DNA of 64,000 nt, taken from contig JAAQTN010000029.1 in the NCBI GenBank assembly GCA_011742915.1, positions 1 to 64,000 on the forward strand, given 5' to 3'. The stretch comes from Billgrantia desiderata. GTDB lineage: Bacteria; Pseudomonadota; Gammaproteobacteria; Pseudomonadales; Halomonadaceae. Shown piece by piece: positions 57,208 through 64,000 of the stretch (the stretch's first letter is position 1; each line of letters opens with the position of its first letter). The translations under genes and the position numbers were made by a program. The notes below the pieces were generated by a model, which worked only from the letters and a program-made list of their open reading frames with translations, was not told the DNA's origin and ran no database searches.

Positions 57208-59451
57208 TCACTTGTAGGAGTAACTGTAGTAACCGTAGCCGTAGCTGATCGCAGCGGTCTTCTCGATGGCATTGAGAATGCAACCTTTGACCGGAATGCC
57301 GGTGTTCTCCAGGCGTCGGGTCGCGATCTTGATCTCACGTAGAGGATTAACCCCAAAGCGCGCGACCAGCAGCGTGGTGCCCATCAGCTTCCCGATCAGA
57401 GAGGCATCGGTGACAGCCAGGATCGGCGGCGTGTCGACAATGACCAGATCATAGTCCGCGCAAGCACGCTCGATCAGGTTTGCGAAGCTTTGCCCCATGA
57501 GCAACTCGGTAGGATTAGGGGGCACCACACCACGGGTCATGTACTCGAGGTTGGGCACATCGGAAACATGGATCGCATCCTCCAGCGAGATCTGCCCGGA
57601 TATCGCCTCGGAGAGCCCGCCCGGGGCCTCGTCTGCGAAGATATGATGCAGGTTGCCCTTGCGCATGTCGGCATCGATGATCAACACCCGCTGTCCGCCC
57701 TGGGCACAGACATAGGCCAAGTTGGCCGTAAGAAAGCTCTTGCCAATACCCGGACTCGGCCCAGTGATCATGATGGCATTGTTGGGTGCATCCATCATGG
57801 CAAAGTGCAGGCTGGTACGCAGTCCCCTGATCGCTTCGATGGCCATATCTGTCGGATAGCGCCTGGCCAGAAAGCTACCGATGGCATGCTTGCTGGCCTT
57901 GTCCTTGCGATGCTTGATTCTCTTGACGAGTTTCATCTGATCGTTGGAGCGTGGCACCGTGGCATAGACCGGCAGGCCGAGGTCTTCCAACTGCTCGGCA
58001 CTCTCGACCCCCTTGTTGAGAATGTTGCGCAGCAGGATGAAACAGACCGTCAGCAATAGTCCCACCATCATGGCGACGATGACTATCAGGGCAATCCTGG
58101 GCTTGATCTGGCCAGGCGCCACCACCGCGAAATCGATGATGCGCACGTTACCTACCGTAGCTGCCTTGGCAATGTTCAGCTCTTGCATTCGGTTCAGTAG
58201 TTGTACATAGATCTGTTGGGTCACCTCGACATCGCGGGTCATGCGCAGCACCTGCTGCTGGGTCTCGGGCAGGCTGCTGGTGCGCTCCTCCAGGTTGGCG
58301 CGCTCGCGCTGGAGCTGCGCCTTCTGAGCCAATAGTGCGGCGTAGACGGGATGGTTCGGCGTGAAACGGCGAGCCAGCTCCTTCTCCTGCAACTCCAGGT
58401 CGTTAAGGCGGCTTTCGATATCCAGCACGCTGGACAGCACATTCTGCGTCTCCTGGGTAAGATCGACGCTTTCGTGCTCCATACGGTAGGCGTTCAAGCG
58501 ATTCTCGGCCTGGACCAAGTGTTCCTGCACGCTGGGCAGTTGCTGCTCAAGAAACTCAAGACTGTTTTCCGCCTCGGCAGCCTGGCGCGCGATGTTCTGG
58601 GACAGATATACCTCTGCAATGGCGTTCAGCGAGGATTCAACCTCGGCGCGGTCGGTGCCGGTCAGAACGAGCTGAAGCATGCCCGAGTCGCCTTCCCCAC
58701 GCTGCAGGACGTTGAAACGATTCCTCAGATACCGGATGGCAGACTGCTCACTACGCTTTACAACCGTAAACCGGGCTCCAGGAGGGGCCAGCAGCTCACT
58801 CACGCGAATCTCGATCCAGGGATGACTGGCCGTTGCCCTCTCGCCCGGGCGGCCGGTCAGCAGCACCTCCTCTTCCAACCCGAGCAGTCGATAGCCACCA
58901 TCCTCGGTGACCTCCAGGGTCAGGGGCAGATTTAGTAGCTCGGACTCCACGGCAAGGGAGTCTATATGAACGCTCTCTCCCCCCCAGATCTCGGGACGCC
59001 CCTGGGCAAATGCGGGACGCGGAATCTGATAGCGAATGACGGCATCCCCGATCACCGGCAGCGTCACGGGCCATACGGCGATATCCAGCTTCTGTCGCAT
59101 TGCCGCGCGGCCCATGATCATCCGGGAGCTCAGTATCTCTCTCTGTGCCGATGTTCTTGGTTCCTCTTGCAGGAGCATGGCGGCAATCCTGTCGGCTCCC
59201 GTTCTAGCTCCCGTATTCTCGACCTGGATCAGCGCATCCCCTTGGTACAAGGGAGTCGCCAGCAGCGAATAGACCGCGCCACCCAACCCGAACAGCAGGG
59301 TCAGGAAGAAGATCTTCCACTTGTTGTCCAGCAGCAGGCCGATCATGCGCCCAAGATCGATATTCTCATCGTGGGGTAACGGCCCGCGGGAAGAGGAGGA
59401 TGCGTCCCTTCCCGGCTGTACGATACCTCTGTTCGTATTCAAGCTCGTCAT
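57208..59451 (-). CDS. wzc: Wzc-type polysaccharide co-polymerase / tyrosine autokinase
   Basis: A 747-residue inner-membrane protein. The N-terminal Wzz domain has two transmembrane helices (one near residues 45-65, one near 445-465) around a coiled-coil periplasmic part. The cytoplasmic BY-kinase has Walker A ITGPSPGIGKSFLTANLA (about 560-577), Walker A' VLIIDADMRKG and Walker B LVIVDTPPIL. The C-terminus ends in a tyrosine cluster (SYGYGYYSYSYK), the autophosphorylation site. It controls polymer length and export with Wza and is reset by the Wzb-like phosphatase. ATG 59451 has GAGG upstream; the frame opens at 59505. Confidence 0.93.
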   Translation of the reverse strand: MTSLNTNRGIVQPGRDASSSSRGPLPHDENIDLGRMIGLLLDNKWKIFFLTLLFGLGGAVYSLLATPLYQGDALIQVENTGARTGADRIAAMLLQEEPRTSAQREILSSRMIMGRAAMRQKLDIAVWPVTLPVIGDAVIRYQIPRPAFAQGRPEIWGGESVHIDSLAVESELLNLPLTLEVTEDGGYRLLGLEEEVLLTGRPGERATASHPWIEIRVSELLAPPGARFTVVKRSEQSAIRYLRNRFNVLQRGEGDSGMLQLVLTGTDRAEVESSLNAIAEVYLSQNIARQAAEAENSLEFLEQQLPSVQEHLVQAENRLNAYRMEHESVDLTQETQNVLSSVLDIESRLNDLELQEKELARRFTPNHPVYAALLAQKAQLQRERANLEERTSSLPETQQQVLRMTRDVEVTQQIYVQLLNRMQELNIAKAATVGNVRIIDFAVVAPGQIKPRIALIVIVAMMVGLLLTVCFILLRNILNKGVESAEQLEDLGLPVYATVPRSNDQMKLVKRIKHRKDKASKHAIGSFLARRYPTDMAIEAIRGLRTSLHFAMMDAPNNAIMITGPSPGIGKSFLTANLAYVCAQGGQRVLIIDADMRKGNLHHIFADEAPGGLSEAISGQISLEDAIHVSDVPNLEYMTRGVVPPNPTELLMGQSFANLIERACADYDLVIVDTPPILAVTDASLIGKLMGTTLLVARFGVNPLREIKIATRRLENTGIPVKGCILNAIEKTAAISYGYGYYSYSYK

Positions 59452-59572
59452 CTTGACCTCATCCCTGGAAGGGTAGGTAAATGTCACGCAGGCAAGCGGC
59501 CCCAAGGAGTGCGACGGCCCTCAGCCAAGGAAACGCTGGCATGGCATGGGCCGTCGGCTCAGGACTGCTACA

Positions 59573-60688
59573 TCACAGGTCCCTCACGTCGCTAGCCGAG
59601 CCGGCCACTTGGCCTGGCAGGGTGACGGACGGCAGCAGCAGACTGATGACAGCGTTCCAACGCGCGAGAGGTGCAGACGTGACGTAGACCACATCCAGTG
59701 GTTCGAGCGGGAAGTATGCCCCCATGTTGAGCGCCACGGCGTTGGAGATATCCAACTGGTAGACGGTGGCCATCTTGTCGCTGCCGGGTGGATTGCCGCG
59801 AATGACGAAGATGCCGGAAGGTTCGGCCCGGGCCTCGACGACCCCCCCGGCACGGGACAGCGCGTCGGTAAGGCTCAAGCGCTCCCTGCCGGTCGAGATG
59901 TGTCCCGGACTGAGGACCTGGCCCAATACCGAAATCCGCTGATTGTCGGACGAAGAGACATGGAGAATGTCGCCCGACTGCATCAGGGTATTCCGACTCA
60001 GGTCACCATTGTGGAGCATCTCGAAGATCGACAAGGCTGTCTCCCTGCCGTCACGGGTGAGCGCCACATGGTGCCAGTTGGCATCATCGGTGGGGCCACC
60101 CGCCTGGCTGATGGCATCAAGCACCGTCATCGGCACGTTGGTGATGGGTTGCACCCCCGGACTGTTGACCGAACCGCTGACATAGAACTTCTTGGAGCGG
60201 AAGGCCGCCACACTGACCTCGACCTGGGGGTCGGTGATATAAGTCGAGAGTCGATTGGTAAGGATCTGCCGGATCTCGCCCACGGTCCTGCCAGCCACCT
60301 GAATGGTGCCAACGAAGGGGTAATAAATGGTGCCACCCGCATGGACCAAGGTGCCGGATTCCGCTGCGCTGCGCTCACTGCCCGCCGGAATCGTGAGTTC
60401 AGGGTGGTCGTAGACAATGATGTTCAACACATCACCGGAACCCACTCGATATTGGTAATCCTCGATTTCGCGGATCAGTTCCGGAGGCATGGGCCTCGCC
60501 TTCGGTTCGCCGTTCTGAGCTCGATAGGTCGAGATCAAGGATGGCGTGATCGGAACGATGTCGACCTGATCATCCAAGTCGGTATCTGCCGTCGTCCGGT
60601 AGTCGATGTGACCACCCGGCGCCCAGGCACAACCACCGATGAAACCCAGCATAATGGCGAGACAAGCGCCGAGTACAAGCTTTTTCAT
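59573..60688 (-). CDS. wza: Wza-type polysaccharide export lipoprotein
   Basis: A 371-residue outer-membrane lipoprotein (lipobox IGGC, C20). It has the polysaccharide export domain (YQYRVGSGDVLNIIVYDHPEL outlines the block near residue 90), repeated SLBB beta-grasp domains (FYVSGSVNSPGVQPI, ISVLGQVLSPGHI), and a C-terminal amphipathic segment that would form the Wza helical pore (PLARWNAVISLLLPSV). It is the promoter-proximal gene of the minus-strand polysaccharide unit, 121 bp before wzc. GGGGG lies nine bases before ATG 60688. Confidence 0.93.
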   Translation of the reverse strand: MKKLVLGACLAIMLGFIGGCAWAPGGHIDYRTTADTDLDDQVDIVPITPSLISTYRAQNGEPKARPMPPELIREIEDYQYRVGSGDVLNIIVYDHPELTIPAGSERSAAESGTLVHAGGTIYYPFVGTIQVAGRTVGEIRQILTNRLSTYITDPQVEVSVAAFRSKKFYVSGSVNSPGVQPITNVPMTVLDAISQAGGPTDDANWHHVALTRDGRETALSIFEMLHNGDLSRNTLMQSGDILHVSSSDNQRISVLGQVLSPGHISTGRERLSLTDALSRAGGVVEARAEPSGIFVIRGNPPGSDKMATVYQLDISNAVALNMGAYFPLEPLDVVYVTSAPLARWNAVISLLLPSVTLPGQVAGSASDVRDL

Positions 60689-61075
60689 GGGCTTCGTCCC
60701 CCCTATTCCCGAGATGTCTTTGGTATTCTTGTCAGAATCGAAATGGCACATGCGTCATCCCTCATGATCAGGCCGCCAGATTGGCGTTCTGGCTGCTTTG
60801 ATGAAGACGCCGGTCGGTCGTGCTGGCACCCTGCTCATCGAACCCTTCACACCGGTTCGAGGATTATCCGGCCTCACTTAGTTACGTGGTCACAATCAGA
60901 ATTACACAACATTACAAAAATCTCGAACCATCTTTCGGGTGGAATTTTTAATACCTGACGGCTCAGGATAAGCACGAAAAAGGGATCACTTTCAGACAAC
61001 CTCGGCTCTACCTACCTTTTTCCTGCACCGGTATGAGATTGTCCATACACCCGCCTTAGCAGGCGTAGTGGGACG
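60689..61075. other. AT-rich regulatory gap upstream of wza
   Basis: A 387-bp gap without a gene. It should hold the promoter of the wza-wzc unit. The minus strand has GATAAT (60867-60872) as a possible -10 but no good -35. A small hairpin CGCCT-TAGC-AGGCG (61052-61065), just beyond the stop of the beta-helix gene, could mark the end of that unit; it has no uridine run. Confidence 0.4.
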
Positions 61076-62275
61076 TTATGTATCCGACAGATTAAAATTA
61101 CTACCCAAGTCTCTTATAAGAGGGGAGCGGTTCAGCAGTCTCATGGCGTTGTTACCCACCCGACCACTGACCTGATGGGAAGTTATGATGGCGTTGCCAC
61201 CGTCACCATCATTACCTTGGATATCGACTCGTCTCGACCACAACAATCGGATATTTCCGCCCTCGAGTATGTTGTCCTTGATCTTTACGATGTGAGTAAA
61301 CTTGTCGGGGCTGCCGTGATAGGCATCGGTGATCGTGGATCTCGATGCCTGGAATCGATTGCCGATGATCCATAGCCCCTGTGAGATCTCTCCATCACGA
61401 TGTCGATTGAACCCCCCATACACGCAGCCTCGCTCAACCCGGGTAGCGGTATTATGGAGGACATGAATCCCTCTGTGGCGATCGATCCAGATACCGTTCC
61501 TCGCCCCAGAGACGTGGTTGGCCAATAGGATGCAGTCATAGGCAGAAGGAAGCCGGATACCATGCAGGGCAGAGTCGTGGATATGGTTTCCCTCGACTAG
61601 CACGCCCTCGACCCCACCCTCCAGCTCTATACCGAGTGACCCGCGCACGGCGATACACCCTCGAATCTTTCCTCGTTTGGTGGAGTTCCAGAAATTGCTG
61701 GTAATGTCATTGGTAAAGCGGCCGACCCCGTAGCCAGCGATGCGGATGCCCGCATCCGAGCCGTCCACAACCTTGATCCGCTCCAGCGAGAAATCATTGA
61801 TGCCGTTGAGCTGTAGTGCAGCGCCATTACGCGTCGCACTCTTGTCAGCACCGATCAAATTGAAGTCTGAGAGAAAAATGCCATTCTCATTCAAATGGTT
61901 GTTTACGCCAAGCCCCATCAGCGTGTAGTCGTCGTGCTGCCAGTCCTCGGTTCGGGCCTCGATAATGGTCCTGTTCATCCCCCTACCGCAGAGCCGAATA
62001 CCATCATGTAGCTGCAGTGTGCGGTGGAGCAACCAGTGGCCCGCATCGATAACACCGATGATGCCATCCGTGGCGATGTCATCAATGAACCGCTGAAGTC
62101 TTTCCTGGTCCGTCACCGGATCCATGGTGGGTGCTATACCCAGCTCACTGGTAGTGAGAGATGCCGGCCTGGCACGGGTGGGCAAAGACGGCCTCTCCCT
62201 GTTGCTGGCATGCTGGGTTGCCGTCCTAGTGGCCAGCAGAGCATCGTTCAAATCCGAGATCGAGCCAAGCGACAT
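61076..62275 (-). CDS. Right-handed parallel beta-helix protein (pectate-lyase-like fold)
   Basis: A 399-residue protein with no signal peptide. From residue ~55 it shows beta-helix coils: GVIDAGHWLLHRTLQLHDGI, then repeated N/G/I-rich turns such as GVLVEGNHIHDSALHGIRLP, CILLANHVSGARNGIWIDRH and GLWIIGNRFQASRSTITDAY. This PbH1 pattern occurs in polysaccharide lyases, epimerases and hydrolases. It lies 30 bp after the ABC transporter gene, so a role in cutting or modifying the exopolysaccharide is plausible. No catalytic residues can be fixed. GGGGG precedes ATG 62275. Confidence 0.75.
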   Translation of the reverse strand: MSLGSISDLNDALLATRTATQHASNRERPSLPTRARPASLTTSELGIAPTMDPVTDQERLQRFIDDIATDGIIGVIDAGHWLLHRTLQLHDGIRLCGRGMNRTIIEARTEDWQHDDYTLMGLGVNNHLNENGIFLSDFNLIGADKSATRNGAALQLNGINDFSLERIKVVDGSDAGIRIAGYGVGRFTNDITSNFWNSTKRGKIRGCIAVRGSLGIELEGGVEGVLVEGNHIHDSALHGIRLPSAYDCILLANHVSGARNGIWIDRHRGIHVLHNTATRVERGCVYGGFNRHRDGEISQGLWIIGNRFQASRSTITDAYHGSPDKFTHIVKIKDNILEGGNIRLLWSRRVDIQGNDGDGGNAIITSHQVSGRVGNNAMRLLNRSPLIRDLGSNFNLSDT

Positions 62276-62305
62276 ATCAGGTCCCCCTTGGTATACGATG
62301 CAACC

Positions 62306-64000
62306 TCAACTATGCGCCGCCATGCGCTGGAAGATCTCGTTGCGACTCGTCAACTCGGCATAGCTACCCGAGTCGATGATCCTGCCCTCCTTCATCAGAT
62401 GGATGCAGTCACACTGGCGAACGGTGGCCAGGCGATGAGCAATCATGATGATCGTTTTCTTTCCCATGAACTCCTGGATCGACTCCATGATCATCTTTTC
62501 GGTGATCCCATCTAGGGCGCTGGTTGCCTCGTCAAGAATGAGAACTTGAGCATCGTGATAAAGGGCCCTGGCGATACCGATTCTCTGCCGCTGTCCCCCC
62601 GAGAGCTGGATGCCTCGCTCTCCTACTCTGGTAGCCAGGCCCTCAGGGAGCTCTTCAAGGAGTTCCTCGAGATGCGCCAGTTGGGCGGCCCGACGCACTC
62701 TCCCATCCTCGATTTCCTTGGACGGTACACCGAAAGCAATATTCTCGCGTATGGTGGCATCCGCCAGGAAAATACTCTGCGGAACAAAGCCGATGGCATT
62801 CTGCCATCGGCGTCGTGTTTCATCCGTGACAGGAACGTCATCGATACACAGTTGACCGCTCTTCGGTTCGATCAGTCCAAGAAGAATATCTATCAGGGTT
62901 GACTTTCCGGACCCCGAAGCGCCTACGATGCCGATTGTCGTATTGACGGGAATCTGCATCGATACCCCATTCAGTGCAAACTCCCTGATCCCGGGATAAT
63001 AGAACACAATATCTTCCAGAGTAATGGTATTGAGGGGCGCAAGCCGCCCACTCTCCTTACTGTCGTCAACCAGGCTTTTTTCCTTTAAACGGCCTTCGGT
63101 GCTCTCAACAAGATCATCGCGAATCACCTCGAAAGCAGCAATATTTCCTCTAATCTGCGATATACATGAGTAAATCTTCTGTAAAGCTGGAAGAATCTTG
63201 AAGCCTGCCAGCGCATAGATCGACAGGATCGGCAGGATTGTACCAAGATTTCCGTTGTGGACAGCGAGCAGATAGAGAACCAGGAAAATAATGGTGGAGA
63301 AAGCCACAAGCTCCATGGCATACCTCGGCACTTGGGCAATGGCGAGATTAGTACCTGCAGATTGCGCAAATCTCAAGCCTGCTCTATCGAAACGATCGAC
63401 AAAAGTCTTCTGCTTCCCCAACAATAGCACATCCTTGATACCCCCAAACCCTTCTGACATCATCTGAAAACGTACTGACTGTGAATCAGAAATACTCTCC
63501 CCATGCATTACCAATCGTCTCTTGACAAGAGCATAAAGAAAAAAATAGCAGACAACGAAGATTGTAATGCCCAGCAGGGCAACGATGGGATCGTAAAGAA
63601 AGATAGCCACCGACAGAACCAGTGCAAGGACGATTTTAGAATTCAAGTGAAGCAGCGGGTTGATCACATAATTGGTCAACCTAAGGGTTTCCTGTGAGAT
63701 CTGTTTGGTCAGGTGACTGCTGCTGGTACCGGCATGATAAAGCCAGGGCTGATACATGTAATAGCGATAGAGGCGATTACCCAGTTCCGCGCCAACCCGG
63801 GAGCCATACAGAGATAGGCGCCAGATGGTAAACATCGAGATAATCGAAGCCATGGTCAGCACCAACAGCACGGCAATTCCCAGCCAGAACAGAAAATTCT
63901 CCGGTTCGTCTATTCCACTCATGGAATAGAGCCTGCCGCCCACCCCCTCTCCCTCGAGAAGACTCATATCCCCAACCAGCGCCATGAAGGGGCCAATTGA
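62306..64000 (-). CDS. ABC transporter permease-ATPase (PglK-like), 5' end outside window
   Basis: At least 564 residues of a half-transporter. The first ATG at 63985 is not the real start: the frame stays open to the window end and the preceding residues (SIGPF) continue a membrane helix typical of PglK/MsbA-type proteins. About five transmembrane helices are present, then an ATPase domain with Walker A GIVGASGSGKSTLIDILLG, signature QLSGGQRQRIGIARAL, Walker B VLILDEATSALDG and the H-loop MIAHRLATV. PglK flips lipid-linked oligosaccharide; here it may flip the repeat unit or export a glycan. It heads the two-gene unit with the beta-helix gene. Confidence 0.85.
   Translation of the reverse strand, partial: SIGPFMALVGDMSLLEGEGVGGRLYSMSGIDEPENFLFWLGIAVLLVLTMASIISMFTIWRLSLYGSRVGAELGNRLYRYYMYQPWLYHAGTSSSHLTKQISQETLRLTNYVINPLLHLNSKIVLALVLSVAIFLYDPIVALLGITIFVVCYFFLYALVKRRLVMHGESISDSQSVRFQMMSEGFGGIKDVLLLGKQKTFVDRFDRAGLRFAQSAGTNLAIAQVPRYAMELVAFSTIIFLVLYLLAVHNGNLGTILPILSIYALAGFKILPALQKIYSCISQIRGNIAAFEVIRDDLVESTEGRLKEKSLVDDSKESGRLAPLNTITLEDIVFYYPGIREFALNGVSMQIPVNTTIGIVGASGSGKSTLIDILLGLIEPKSGQLCIDDVPVTDETRRRWQNAIGFVPQSIFLADATIRENIAFGVPSKEIEDGRVRRAAQLAHLEELLEELPEGLATRVGERGIQLSGGQRQRIGIARALYHDAQVLILDEATSALDGITEKMIMESIQEFMGKKTIIMIAHRLATVRQCDCIHLMKEGRIIDSGSYAELTSRNEIFQRMAAHS

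Overview
The window is chromosomal DNA of a moderately high-GC gammaproteobacterium, most likely a halophile of the Halomonas type. The housekeeping backbone metZ-purF-cvpA-dedD-folC-accD-trpA-trpB-trpF ... truA-fimV-asd ... leuB-leuD-leuC-lysR follows the order known from Pseudomonas aeruginosa (PA3107 to PA3122), with trpBA added. Several proteins carry acidic tails, as in halophiles. Genus is inferred from gene order and protein character only; no rRNA or tRNA gene was seen.

Layout. 1-1361: a PilZ/HD-GYP-type protein with degenerate catalytic residues and no clear start. 1371-10667: the minus-strand biosynthetic backbone (methionine, purine, folate, fatty acid, tryptophan). 10738-15428: first lasso-peptide island (HPr-kinase-like protein, phosphoribosyltransferase-RRE fusion, lasso precursor, lasso cyclase). 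15587-20432: truA, fimV, asd. 20821-24878: second lasso island (nucleotidyltransferase, ABC exporter, B1 recognition protein, B2 leader peptidase). 24999-29615: leuBDC and a divergent LysR gene, with two inverted copies of a structured ~99-bp repeat on either side of leuD-leuC. 29683-38079: a membrane protein, a zinc-ribbon protein, leuS-lptE-holA, a PA2779/PA2778-type pair and a DUF488 protein. 38094-64000: a surface-polysaccharide region (asparagine-synthase-like protein, SGNH acyltransferase, ugd, ElyC/YdcF-type protein, tyrosine phosphatase, PglF/WbpM-type dehydratase, PglD-type acetyltransferase, two ATP-grasp enzymes, aminotransferase, PglC-type initiating transferase, three glycosyltransferases, Wzy-like protein, Wzc, Wza, beta-helix protein and an ABC flippase-type transporter cut by the window end).

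How the genes work together. The two lasso islands together hold every core function: precursor A, cyclase C, B1, B2 and exporter D. They also hold three accessory enzymes: kinase, nucleotidyltransferase, and a phosphoribosyltransferase fused to a PqqD-like peptide-binding domain. Neither island is complete alone, and they are separated by the conserved truA-fimV-asd block. This split cluster with an unusual fusion enzyme is the most likely undescribed system here.

In the polysaccharide region, the dehydratase, aminotransferase, acetyltransferase and small phosphoglycosyl transferase are together consistent with a bacillosamine-type 2,4-diamino sugar as the initiating sugar. Wza, Wzc and the phosphatase fit export and its control. 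The two ATP-grasp proteins and the asparagine-synthase-like protein suggest amide or amino-acid decoration.
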